Positions 34,192 to 49,200 of a DNA stretch of 64,000 nucleotides are shown piece after piece. The notes under the pieces are model-generated. The model did no database searches. It was not told where the DNA came from and saw nothing but the letters and a program-made list of their open reading frames with translations. Numbering within the stretch: the first letter of the stretch is position 1; each line of letters starts with the position of its first letter. Source of the stretch: Paragordius varius (Eukaryota; Nematomorpha); the NCBI GenBank assembly GCA_964247055.1, contig OZ176050.1:13826001-13890000 (forward strand), read 5' to 3'. Made by a program: the position numbers and the translations under genes.

Positions 34192-36990
34192 TCAAGGTTG
34201 TTGTAAAGTTTGTACTAAGGATTGGACAATTTCATCAACTTTTTCAGTTTGACAATCTGGCGGTAATTCACAATTCTATGGAAAACATAAAATGTTTTTA
34301 TATTCTTTAAAAATTAACCCCTTTTCTATAACAATATCTAAGAAAGGAAATTTTGGGGTATATGAAGTTCTAATTTAACAAAGAAAAATAGATGTGTTGA
34401 TTATTTTAAATACTTAGTTTTTTGAAAATTCAATAATACTAATTTTCTATTCTATTTTCACATAATATTGCGACAAAAGTATAATCTGTATTGATAAAAT
34501 TTGATTATTGAAAATTTAAAGTTGTCAAACAGATAGAATATTAAAGCAACATCAAATTTTAATTAATCGAATTACAACATTTTTATTTTCAAATCCATCA
34601 TCAGATAAAGGGAAAAGTTAATACAAAGAAAAATCCTTATAAAAAGTCAACAATTTAAAGGACAAATATTTTTTTTATTATAACTCAACTATACTTTTTC
34701 AGCCTTATTTTTTCCACACAAACTATAACCTAAATAACTCAAATTCCCTCGAACAATTCATATTCACCCTTAAACGATTCAAATTTACCTTAAAATAAAT
34801 AAGGTGTTTTTGATTAAAAATTACATATATTTTTTATATTTTCAAAAGCTATTCTTATTAATGATGAATATATAGCCTATAAAAAACATTATTTTTTGGT
34901 AAATTTAAATTGTTCAAGGGTAATGATTTGAGGTGGCTATATTAAATATTTGTCTTCAGGAGTTTTAATGTTTTTAAACATATTAAAAAATCTTATAGAA
35001 ATGGTTTAAAAATCTAATAGAAGAGGGCATATGCTAAAATTTTACATTAAGGTTTGCTAGAATCAACATATTGCTAACATTTTTTCGTAACAATTTGTAA
35101 TCTGCGATCGTTTTTTCATACATTTTATTGTCGTGAAGCGATGAAGAGGAATTGCATTTAGTTTTGGCCTCTTTCTCAATTAACTATTAAAAAATATATA
35201 AAAATTAAATAATAATGGTTAATTTTAATTTATATAAAACTGTATTACAGTAAAATTAATATTATAAGGACAAAATAATATAAAGACATCTTTTCTTAAA
35301 AAAACCATTTTTTTTAAAACTTAATTATTTTAAATATCTCATTGTTTTAAACTTTAAATCATACAATATAGACTTATATTGGTAACAAAATCAATAACAT
35401 ATTTTACGCTTGTTATCAAATGGTTTTAATAAGATAAACTAGGGTTTAAAATAATATGGAGTTGTTTTGAAAAAATTGTCTTTATATATTTACGTTTTGT
35501 CCGTATAATTTCCATTTTTACTGTAAAACGAGGAAACGTTGTTTCAAAAAGTAATATTATTTTATATAATTTTTTTATCATACAGTTGTTTTAATCTTAT
35601 TTTAACGTAATAGAGAAAATATATATTTTGATTTAAGCATTTATTATATAATTCACAATTGCATATTTTAAATTTCACATAAAAACCATGTTTCGGGAAA
35701 GTTTTTTTGGAAAATGTTTGGAAAAAAAGTTAGCAATTTCAACAGATCCTATTTATAAAAAATGACTTAAATTGGAAAAAAAAGTTTAAGGTTTAAATTT
35801 AATAAATGATCATAAATTATTTTACAAATGATATATACTTACTTTCTTAATTTCTTCTTGGTATTGATTTTTAAGGGAACTTAAATTTAGATTAATTAAG
35901 CTATCGATATCAAATCTATCCACATCCTCTGCCGTAAAATGGTAATTTGGTGGTGTAAAATATTTAAGGATTTCTCTAAAAATTTATAAATAAGAAATAA
36001 AATTAAATTTTGTAGGCAAAAATATGAAATAATGATTTGAAAAATACTTAAAAATTAGGGAAAATATAAAAAAATACGATGAATAGTCCTGGATACAAAA
36101 ATTATAATTTTAACAAAAAAATATAAATATTAAAATTACTATTAACCGTTTAAAATATTTTATATCAATGATTTTGTGACGTAAATTACAGTAAAACAGA
36201 AAAATCGTTTTCGAAAATTGAAATTATAGGGACAAAGGGTAAAAATATAAAAACAAATATTTTTTTAAAAAATACAACCACACTTTTTAAATCTTGATTT
36301 ATTTCAATATAACTCATTGTTTTTAATGGCAAAATGTAAAATAGAGATATTTATAACTACAATCAATTCTATATTATACAATCTAAGTAGCTTATATATG
36401 AGAAAAAATAAAATTTTAAAAAGTATGGTTGTCTTTTAGATAAAAATATTTGTCTTTATAGTTTTACGTTTCGTCCGTATCAGTTCAGTTTTTATCGTAT
36501 TTTTTAGCACTAATGTTTAGGGTCACAAAAATAGCATATAAAATTTGTAATTAAACATAGCAACCAATGTATTTATTGACTATCGTTAAGAAAATTTACC
36601 TTTTATTTTTTAAGTTTTAGCCTTATATTTATTACATATTTTAATCGTAATTATCCAAGTTATCGTAAAATTAACGAAAAAATACCATTTTGTACATAAC
36701 AAATATTTTTTATATTTTCAGCCATAAAATTATATATACCATTTACATTTCAATTTCACCTTTAAATAATTCAAATTCACCCTTGGACAATTCAAATTCA
36801 CCCTAAAATAAATTAAGTTTTTTTAAGATTACAAAATAATACTTAAAAAATAATAAATTTTGTTATAAAAATATATTTAATTTTGATGATGAGTTATATT
36901 AAACCGAAATGTCATAATTTATTTTTAGGGTGAATTTGAATTGTTCAAGGGTGAATTTATATTGTTCAAGGGTAAATTCGAATTGTAAAT

Positions 36991-37025
<35 letters not shown>

Positions 37026-40000
37026 ATAGTAATTGCATATTGTAAAATTTTTACTTTAATTGATCACTAAGGCGTGTTAATTTATCTTCAAGTTTATGAA
37101 TTCGAGAATTATCAATCGAGTTTTTGGAAGAAAAGCTTCCAGAATGAGATGTTTTATAAGCATTTGTCGAATTTTTTCTTTTAGTACCATTATTATGATT
37201 ATTGTATAAAGAATTTTTTGTGGATGTGTTTGATTTCTAAGCATATATATATTTTGAAATTAAAACTTATAATAAATTGAAAATTACATAAATATTTAAA
37301 GATTAAATAATGTACAGTAAAAGTTGAAATTATACGGACAAAACGTAAAAATATAAAGAGAAATATTTTATTCTAAAAGACAACCATACTTTTTATATCT
37401 TGATTTTCCAAAGTATAAAATAGAGATGTATATTAGTAACATAATTAATTATATGTTTTAGGCTTGTTATTAAATGGTTTTAATAGGATTATTTAAAGTT
37501 TAAAAAACTATGTTTGTATTTTAGAAAAAAATATTTGTCTTTATATTTTTATGTTCTGTCCGTATTTAAATTTTTACTTATTTAAAATAATAAAAAATTT
37601 TAAAACGATGTTATAATAATTCTAAAATAAAAACCATTTTACAGCAAAAAATGGGAAAATAGAAGCATATGCGTAAAACTAAAAAAACTTTTCTAACCAA
37701 TATTCTAAAACATGCCTAAAATCATGGTAATGTTTAAGGTAATGAACCAAACCCTGAGTATCATATAATTAACGATAATTTATACCATTTACAATTCAAT
37801 TTCACCCTTAATTAATGCAAATTCACCCTTGAACAATTCAAATTTACCCTTGAACAATTCAAATCCCTCGAACAATTCAAATTCACCCTAAAAATAAAAT
37901 ATATGTTTTTCAAGATTAAAAAACACTTATATTTTATATATGTGTTTAAAAATAAAAATTTTGTTTTAAATTAAAATAATACTGAAAAAATAATAAAATA
38001 TACCATAAACATGTATTTCATATTAATAATAAGTTATATTAGTTCAAAAACACAATTTATTTTTAGGGTGAATTTGAATTATTCAAATGTGAATTTGAAT
38101 TGTTGGGGGGTGAATTTGAACTGTAAATGGTATATATTACGTTCTTTGCTTGATGACTATATTAAAAAATGAGAGTAAAACTTTGAATTTAAAGTTAAAA
38201 GCTTAGTTAAACAACTTAGTGTATTCATATAATTGAAAAAACTATGTTTAGAGCTTATTTTCAGAATATTACACTTTATATATGTTATAATAAACATATT
38301 TTATGTAGCGATAAGAACCATTAATAATCAACAAAACTGCTCTATATATATTAATCCATTAAACAAAATTTTCTCACCTTTGGACTCAGTATTTTAGAGG
38401 AGTTTGTGGCCAAAATATCGTTGGAAACATTATCAAGCAACGTTTCGGCATTTAAAACACTCGGTGGTCCGTTAAGAGAAGAAGTGCCTATAGTTGAATT
38501 TTGAGATTCATATTCATTCTAAAGAAAAACGTAAAAAAAGGCGTAAAAATTTAACCATATTCAACCTCAATATTTATTTCGAAAGCTAAAAATTATTTAA
38601 CCGGTCTTAAAAATAAGGTTAATTTTGATATATTCAAAGGAGGCAACATGCATACATACAAGTAAAAATATATATAATTCTTTCATAAACCAAATCATAT
38701 TTTATCAATGATTTTATCTATATGGGTACCATTGTAAAATATAAATTTACCCCTATAATCCAAATAACAACAAATTAAAATTAAAAATAACTTTTTTATA
38801 AAAAAAAAGACACGTAAATAATTTATTTATGTTAGCCCCAATATTTTAGTGATCCTTCCAAAGAATAAACGCTGTATAAAAATAATGATGTGGTCCAAAA
38901 AATGTGATTTATTTCAAACTACCTATACTGTTCCATTTTAAATAAAATAACCTGTTATTTTGAATATGTATGTATATCTTACAAACATATATGGTTGCAA
39001 AAAATATGCTAAATCAACTTAAAGATTAGTGTAAAAAAATACTTAAAAACTATATATTTTACACACACATATTTGGCCAATAACTTCTACTTTTAGATAA
39101 CTAGGTGTGATTATGATGAGAGTTAAATAATTTGATGTTTTACCATTTGATAGCCAGCTAGCTCTCTTTCCTTATTTTACATTTGTATTCATTAAAAAAA
39201 AAATTTTATTATTACACACTGTTTATTTTATTATTACACACTGTTTATGTAAGGACATTTTTTTTATTTTGAAAAATTTGATAAACTAATATATACCTTA
39301 ATTCTTGAAGTGTTTGGCATTAAATTAGGCGGTCTTCGTAGTGAGGCCAGGGCAGATTCCACTGTATTCATTTGTGATAATGGTAAATTGTTTGATATTT
39401 TATGATTAGTATTATTATTATAGTTTAGTTGGATTTCTACATTTTCTAACAAATTATTTTCCATTGTACTCAATGGAGGGGACAAAGATCTTTCACGATA
39501 ATTTGGCTATAATTTTGGTATTAAAAGTTATAATTATTATAATAAATGTGTTTAAATAGACCTGATTAGTTATTTGATTGGGATTACTAGAGAAAAAAGG
39601 TAGTTAATTCTGATTTTTGAATAATTTTTTTTATTTTTTATAGCTATAAAAAGATAAACAAATTTGTATCCGTTATTACCAATGTAATAATATGACAAAT
39701 TGATCCCTACCCCTTACATATAATTTTAATTCTATGTACGCTCTTAAAAACAACATTCACTATAAATGAAATGTAATATTATTGAGAATTTTCTCCAAAC
39801 TTTTGGATAAAATTTAATAATTACTTTATAAAACATTTGGTGTATATATTATAATTTATGATTAGATTAAATTTACCTAATACTTATAGCCGGTCTATGG
39901 AGTTTTTACCATTGTTTCCTTATAATCCCATATTTTCATATATATATATATATATAATTAAACAATTTTTTACGCATATAATAAAACTTTTAATAGGAAA

Positions 40001-43000
40001 CTTCAGTTTGTTTTCAATCCCGACCAGATTTTAACTTGTTCTATCATGTTTTAAAAAAACCTATAATTTAACAAATCCATTTTTATTACAAACAACTTTC
40101 ATTTGACTGACCAATTATATTATTACCACAGTTACTAAAATTTTATATTAAAAATCAGATAATGTTTTTAAATGGCTATCTTTTTTTGGCATTTGATATT
40201 TAAATTTATATTATACATAGGTCATTCACTCAAAAAGCATAAACTAATTTTTTAGCCAAAGCTTTGAATAGTTTAAACAAAAATGTGTTATAAATACTAA
40301 GGGAATGTATAATTGCTACTTAACTTTTTTCCAAATATAATGATAAATTTACGTGTAGAAAGAAAACAGACAGATTTAAATAAAATTTTATCAAACATTT
40401 GACCTTTTTTGTCATTTAAAGTCAATAAAAATTCCAATATATACCCGTTTTCTATCGCGACCAGGTCTAAAACTATCACCATCGCCCTCATTTTCATCAC
40501 TCGGCGTGTCTTCGTGTTCAGAAGTTTCGTTTCTGGAATTTTTATGATTGCTATTTTTAGCGGTTCCTAAGGCAAGGGAGGATTTATTATGTGGAATATT
40601 AGTAGTGTTAGAGGTATTGTTGTTGGGTAGGGTTTTACGTAATTTTGCCAGGGGGATTTCAACTTTTTGTTCAGGGATTTCACATCTATTATATTCATCA
40701 ATCAAACAAGGTGTTTTAATTACATAACCAATAAAAAAAGTAAAATTTGTAAATTTATTTTGTTAAATCGATTAAAAGTTATAAAACTTTTAACAGCTTT
40801 AACTGAGCCATGAAAAATTTATAAACCTTATCATTTATCTTATAGAATTCAACAATTTTGAGGATGGGCTTATTTCACTTTTTACTTAATGAATAAAATG
40901 AAATGTTAGGGTTTAAAAAATTTGTTAACCAAATATTTTAGGGTTTTTTTGCAAAAATTTATACAAGCTTACAAATATAAGATGTAATATATACATAGTG
41001 AGCATTACTTACATGAAAATAACATAAATTTCAAAATTTCTTTTGTTTGTTATCAATTATCAGAACAGCAATTAGCTTTTCAAAACCGTTTATAAGTAAT
41101 TTTAAACGGTTTGAAAAAATTAATTTTTTCAAAACATTACCTATTACATTGAATATTGATACCACACACAATTTCATTTAAATCATCCAACTTTATTTTT
41201 TTAAAAAAATTTCATTATAAAAAAAGTAGCATTTAACATACTTTAAAAGTTTACATGTTTATATGCTTAGATTGGTGTAACAAACATTTTATTCATATTG
41301 TATTGAAAATATCGGAATCAAATTAGAAATTACAAGGTAATCAAAATGACATTTTCTAAAAAACAACATTTTCAAAATGATAAATGGTTGCATATTAATT
41401 GCAATATTCTGATTCAAATTTATAATAAAAGTTACCTGAGGTTAAAAAATCCTAATTTCAAAAAACATAAACCCTAATACAATTTAAAAGTAAATAATTA
41501 TCATTATATATGCAATTATAATTCAACTAACATTATATAAATTTATTATGATATTTCGATCGATTACTACAAGTAATCTTTGTCAAACGTAAAAATCCAA
41601 ATTTAATAAACATAAATTAAAATTTAAAGTATAAAAACTTTTATAAATTTTTTTGAAAAAAAAGTTTAAAAAACCTATTGGCTTTTCTATCAATATTTTG
41701 GGCACATTCCCAAAACTCATCACCCGTTTCAATCATAAATTCTATGCCAGAAGAATCAGAAGAAGTATTATTGTTGGCTGATGGAATCGTTTGAAATGGT
41801 ATTTTACGAAATTTCATACATCGTGCTAGTATGGAAAAAGTATATTACATTAGTTAAAACGTTAAAAAATTTAAAAAATATTATCATTCATAACAACTTT
41901 TCAAATTTTTTCCTTTTTTATATTGTTGTTTATTCTGATTACACTGATAAATTCATCTAATTTATAAACCAAGATGTATCGTTAGGCTGATTTCTTAGAT
42001 CACCAAAATAAAGGGAAACAATAAAAATCAATTGTACTTTAAATACCATTTTTATTAGCTCTGTGTTTTGTCCACTAATATAATGAATGATAAGATATTA
42101 CAGTAAAAATTGAAATTATACGGACAAAACGTAAAAATAAAAAGCAAATATGTTTTTTCAAAAGACAACAATATTTGTACAATCTCCATTTTTTTAAAAT
42201 TTAAAAATCACATTTTTTTTATAATTTGCACAAAGTAGAAATTGTGATGTATATTGATAACACAATCAATTATATATTTTTTAAATAATTATATCATCTG
42301 TAATGGAAAACTGATTTGAAAAAGTATATTCTCTTATAAAAAACATATTTGTCCTTATAATTTTTCCAGTTTGTCCGTATAATTTCACTATTTAGTTTAA
42401 AATAAGGTGTTTAAATAATTGTATTATCTTAAAATTTAAAATATATAATGATAAACATAAAATATATTTTTATTATAAAAATTCTTTAAAACAATGAAAC
42501 TTTTTAGGTAAAACTATATATAAGCTATGATACAGTGTGCATTTTAATGGTATTTATTTGAAATTACAGTGTTGGGTAATTTGCAACACAGTATGGTATA
42601 GAAAAAAAGGAAACAATTGTTTTTTCACAATTTTTGCCCAACTATATAGTGTGAAATAAGCAACCATTAAAATGCATATTGTCTTTCGAACTAACTAATT
42701 TGATAAAATATTCAAATTGTAAATTCTATTTTTGCTGTAAAATCAAAAACCTAAATTAACTCTTATATATTAATTTTTATACCACACTGCTTATATTTGG
42801 GGATAATCATTAATCTGCGCATATTGAAGGGAGACGAGTGATTTGGAATAATTTGATCATCAGTTTCGTATCCATAAAATTTCCTATATATAAAAAAATT
42901 ATAAAGTTTGTAAACATTATAATCAATAAATTTACTGGTAAAATAAAATTATTGAAAAAATTAAATATATATATTACCAAAATTCTTTCCAATTCTTGTA

Positions 43001-44549
43001 TTCGGTACCTATTAAAAGAAAAATAAATAATAAGCCATTTACAATTCATATTCCTTAAACAATTCAAATTTACCCTTAAATAATTAAATCTCAAATAAAA
43101 TGTTTTTTAAAATTAAACAATACCTATATCTTTATGAAATAAAATTTTGTTGTAAATTAAAATAATGCTAAAAAATAAATAGTACAAAAACACATGATTC
43201 CTTTTTAGGGTGACTTTGAATTGTTTATGGGTAAATTTAAATTGGAGTGTGAATATGAATTGTTAAAGGGTGAATTTGAACTGTAAATGGTATATCATTA
43301 TAAAAAGTTATAATCAATTATAAATACATATACTATGACATAAGGTGTAAAATAAGTAATTTAATACAAGTTTAAGGTATTTATATAAAGGAATGTACAT
43401 TTTTGAAATAAATTTTTTATATATATATATTAAAAGAATGTCATAAAGTTTGGGCAACTCTAGATTTTTTGTTCCATTAGGATTTGATAGAAAATTTTTA
43501 ATTATTTTCTTAACCAATTTTTATATTAAAATATTTTACTATATTATTTTAAAAAAACTAAGATCTCATATTTCGATAACTTCAATTTCGTTTAGTTATT
43601 TTCAAAGTAATAGAAAATCGCTACTTTACACTTTTTATTTATAAATAAAAAACTAAGGTTTAAAATTTTTTAACTATTTTACATTTAATATCAACATATG
43701 TTAGTTGATTATTTTATACAACTAAGATTAATTTTAATAATAAAAATTTCAAGATTAATTTTTTAAGGTAATGAAATAGAAATTCGCTATTTAACACTTT
43801 TTATTTATAATTAAAAAACTAAGGGTTTAATAAAAGTTTTTAACTATTTAATACATTTTATAATAGTATATATTACTCTTTAATTATATTATTTCACAAT
43901 TCGATAATATTAATTATTCTCAAAGCAATGAAATAAAAAAAATCTACCAACTTTTATTAAACTCAATAATATCACTGATGTAATCATTGAAATGAGTGTT
44001 TATAACATTTTTTAACCATTTTATTTTTCAAATTTTATAAATATATTTTACTTTATTTTACAAAACTAAATTTATTTTAAGATTAATTATCCTCAAGGTA
44101 ATAAAATAAAAAAAATCTACCAACTTTTATTAAAATCGATAATATCACTGATGTAATCATTGAAATGGGTGTTTATAACATTTTTTAACAATTTCCATTC
44201 CTTTTCATCAGCAAAATCTTGTTTATTGTGCGTGGGCTCTAACAATTCATACGGGATATCTACCAAACATACTACACCATTGTTTTTAACTACAAGGGAA
44301 AAAAATAAATTTTATTCTTTACATATATATAAAATAAATTATAAGTTTTTGAACTAGATTAACTTATAATTTAAATAAAAATTATTATTTTTGGTAAAAT
44401 TTGTTGAAAAATAATTTATTATTGCCAAAATTTGAAATTTTTAAACAAAAGAAAGTAGAAATATATTCTATCCCAATTTCAAAAATATATAACTAATTAT
44501 AAATCACAAAAGTTAATATATGAAACTTTCACTAATAAACTCGATTCAA

Positions 44550-44588
<39 letters not shown>

Positions 44589-46197
44589 AATTTAAAATAT
44601 ATGAATGTAATATAAAATCTAAAATATTAAAATAAATGAAATTTATTTATACCATTTACAATTTAAATTTACCTGTAAACAATTATAATTCAAATTTACC
44701 ATAAAATTATGTGTTTTCGAACTAATATAACTCCTCATTAGTAAATAAAATATTCTAATGGCAAAATTTATTATTTTTTCATTGTATTTTAATAATTTTA
44801 AACGTAATTTCATTTTTAAAAATATAAAAAATATAGGTAATTTTAAATCTTAAAAAACACTTAATTTATCTTAGGGTGAAATTAAATTGTTCAAGGGTGA
44901 AATTGAACTGTAAATGTTATATATTTTGATGAAAAAACATACTGGAGGAAAGAGGGTGATTATTGAAAGGTTGATACAATTTTATTAGACGTCCCTGATT
45001 GTAAATGAAAGCCCCATTCCGACTCCTATGGTTAACATTCAACCCAAAAATGAGATCAAGAGATTTAGGGTCCTTTAGTGATCTGAAAAGTAAATTTTAA
45101 AAAATATAAAATTATAAAGAAAAATATTTTTCGAAAATAAAAACTGTCATTCTTTTAATTAACTTTGATGTTTTAAAATGAAAAAAATAGTAAGTTAGTA
45201 TCAATAAGATATCAGTGCTGATTTAAAAAAATAAGGTTTAAAAAAGTATCATCAAATTGTCTTTTAAAAAAAATTGTTTTTATTTTTACGCTTTGTTGTT
45301 CCTTATATTATTAATTTTTACTATAAGAACTAATGTATAAAAAATAAAATTTTAGAAAAATCTCGACAAAAATGTAATGTTTATGACTTTTCATTACTTT
45401 AAACAATAAAAAAATTTATAATTTTTTAGAAAAAGTTCTAAAGTTAAATTAACTTTTGTTTTTTCTCTGCAGATTGCTTGAGCAGGTCGGCTTTCCGCCT
45501 TAACGATTTGGCATGTTCCAAGGCTTTACGCAATTCCATCTACATAAAAACATAGTTAAAATTAATATATACCATTTACAATTTAAACTATAACCCTATA
45601 AAATAAATTATGTGTTTTCGGGCAGCTAAAACTCATCATTAATATGAAATTTATCTTTGTGGCGCATAGTTTATTATGTTTTTAGTATTATGAATTTCAT
45701 TTTTATATAGATAATTTTTAATCTTAAAAAACAGATAATTTATTTTAGGGTGAATTCGAATAGTTCAGGGGTGAATTTGAGGTGTAAATGGTATAATTTT
45801 AAAAAAGTATAAAAGTTTAATCTTATTAACCTCAAAAAATATTTTTATCAAATTTTTTATATAATACGTAAAAATATGCCATATAATTACCCTTTTCTGT
45901 TTATCGAGTAAGGTGGATCCATATCTTTTTCGCATATCGCTAAATGATAAAATAAAATAAAAAAATTTTTTATTAAAAGAAATTAATAAAAAAAATAAAT
46001 TCAGGATTAATTTCTTAAAAAAAATAATTTAATTTTTACCATTCATAATTGGTATTCCTAAACTCTTAAAACTCAACTTTACATATATAGGTCCCTTAAT
46101 ATTATAACCTTGACTAGAGTTTTAAAATTTCTGATATTTTTTAAAAAAATTATTATATACCGTTCTTTGCTCTCAGCCTCACGTGCAATTTCTTCCG

Positions 46198-46242
<45 letters not shown>

Positions 46243-49200
46243 TTGAAAAAATATAAAATTTAATTTTATATTAAAAAATTAATTAAAATGTATAAACTAT
46301 AAATTTAATATTTTGGCATATCAAATTTAAACACCCTAATAGTATCCTAAATATACCATTAAACAAAGCGAAATCGAAAAAAAATTAATTTTTTAATTAT
46401 AACAATTATAAAAATAATTAATACGGTATTTAATAAGAGAAAGAGAGGAAGTTATAATATAACATTTTTTGGCTTAATACATTTATTTTCTTTTTTAATT
46501 TAAAAAAAAATTTTTTATATGGATTCACCGCCAAATAAATAATACCATTAACAATTCAAATTCACCCTATTAATAAATTATGGGTTTCCGGGCTAATTAT
46601 ATTTTATATGTAATATATCTTTATGACATATTTTATTATTATTTCAGTATTATTAAATTCCATTTTTTTAAAAAAATGTCAAAAAAATATAGGAAATTTT
46701 TAATCTTAAAAAACACATAAATATATTTTAGGGTGCATTTGAAATGGAATTGTTCAAGGGTAAATTTGAATTGTTCAAGAATGATTTAAAGTGTGAATGA
46801 TATATTTATATAGAATTATATATATTATAAAATATTTTCAAATTAACAAAATTAAAATAATACAATATGATATTATATATACCATACCAATTTTTGATTC
46901 ATTCAGTGTTTTCTTGTAATCAGATTCGGCCTTTGCCTTAAACTTATTGCAAGTGTAAGTATATCTTTTATACTTGTATAACCAATGAAGCCAATGTATA
47001 CGTGAAACTCGACTATTTCTTAACCTTTAGATATTTAGTAAAAATATAAAAAATTTAACTTAAAATAATTATTATTTATAAAGTAAATTATAGTTTTTAA
47101 TTATTATATAATATAATAAAAAGACAAAACCAAAAAATAATGGTTTATAATAAAAACTATATAGATTTATGACTTGATTATAAAAAAAACCAAAAATTAT
47201 TTATGAATTATGGGTAGCTTTTTATTTTATTCAGAATTAATTCAAAATGTCCAAGGGTGAATTTAACAGCGGTTATAATATACCATTTACAGTTAAAATT
47301 CACCCTTGACATATTCATATTCCCCCTAAATAAAATAAGTGTTTTTTAAGATTAAAAATCACCTATATTTTTTTATATTTTTAAAAAATATAATTTTGTC
47401 TAAAATTAAATAATACTGAAAAAATAATAAACTATGGCATTAAAATATATTTCACATTAATGATGAATTATATTACCCCTAAAACACAATTTATGTTTAG
47501 AGTATAAATTCACAAGAGTTATAATTGTATTTATATAATATTTAGAAAAAAAATATGTAATCATATCAAAATTCCATAATATCTTTTTACCTTTAATAAA
47601 CATTTTAATTAAAATATATTCTATAAAAAAAGTTAAATAAAAATTTATAATTACCATAGCGAGCAATCATCTCGATTAGCGTCTGTAGTTAACATGCGGG
47701 ACGAATATGCACCTATAAACATTTATAATTATATAAAAAAAATTTAAAAATATTTTTTTTCATTAAAGTGACTCAAACTTTTTATTGAAAGTGAGTTAGC
47801 CTTACTTTAAAATTTTTAGTAATTATCATAATTTATAAATTTTTTATATTCAAAAAAGCATATAAAGTAATTTTTAAAAGTCTATTCTAAATGCACAAAA
47901 AATATTTTGCACACATCCTAACAGTTTAAATTAAAATATATAATAAATGCTGTTTTTTAACAAGATAGTATAACTATATCTCAAAAACTCAATGGTTTTA
48001 TTAAAAACTTTAAAATATCTATCATTTATCATTTTCTTGCATTTGCAAATAACCTATTTAGGTATGGTTTTTATGAAAAAAAAACACTCTAAAAAATTAC
48101 TTTTATTACATTCACAAAAAATAAAACTAAACATTGTTTGAATGAAAAATACCTAATCCAAAATATAGCATAGCGAGATAGGCTCTGAGTGAAACTTTTT
48201 CCAACGGTTCCCCAGTTAATTCAACCAAATCTTTTATAGAAGTAGTTGTTTCCGACGAATTATCTCGAGTTTCATTTCGATTTTCATCCGTACTATTTTC
48301 TGTGGTTAATGTACCACCATTAGTTAATGTAGAGTTTAACGAATTAAATTTTGCATTAACTAGGGGTTTGCCAAGAGGAACATAGGACTCTTCGTCGAGC
48401 AGTGCGGTAGATTCATCGCCTAATAGAAGTTTTATAATGATACTTTTTATTTTAATTTGAGCAATTTTTGCTTGATTTAAAATTATGATTTATAATAAAA
48501 AAATTAATTATTTAACCATTTTTATGGTAATTGTTAACAATTTTTTTTATAAAAAACATTTTTCCAACAATATAAAACCATGAATTAATAGCAAGTCTTT
48601 GAGGTTAAAAGCGTAAAACGCTATATATACGTAAAATATCCCCTAATTGAAATTTTAATAATAGATGTGAGAGGGTGACCATACAATATTAACCTGTGAA
48701 CTAAAAAAAAACTTGTCTTGAAATATAAAATATATATTTATAATTATATTTACAAGTTAATGTGGCAATATAAAATCGTTCAAAAACAATTATTTATAAA
48801 AGCTCCAAACGCAAACTATCTATTTAATCCTTCGTCCCAACTAAAAAAACTATTTGAATAAAAAAACCACTTTAAATCCGTTTAAAATCTCAAAAATCAA
48901 TTCTATATTTAAATATAAATCTTATTTCTCTTCCTTTGGACTCCCGTATATATGATAAATAACTTTTTTCACCAAAATTAAACCATATTAGAAAAAAACC
49001 CTTATAACTATTCAAAAAACTAATAAAAAAAAATTTTTTTTAGCCCCCTTAATAAAAGTCTATGAAAAAAAAATAAAAAAAAGTAAAAACCCGTATGTTC
49101 AGACGAAGGTTTTGCCAATAAAATATCGGTGGGATAACTCAAGAAATCTAGCTCAGTTTTTCCACTCGTGTCAAGTTTTAGGGTATAAACGCAAACTAAC

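Noticed and set aside
43450-43644. 64-codon plus-strand open frame
   Set aside because: It lies in a MORC2 intron, partly over the exon-derived tandem repeat, with AT-driven composition.
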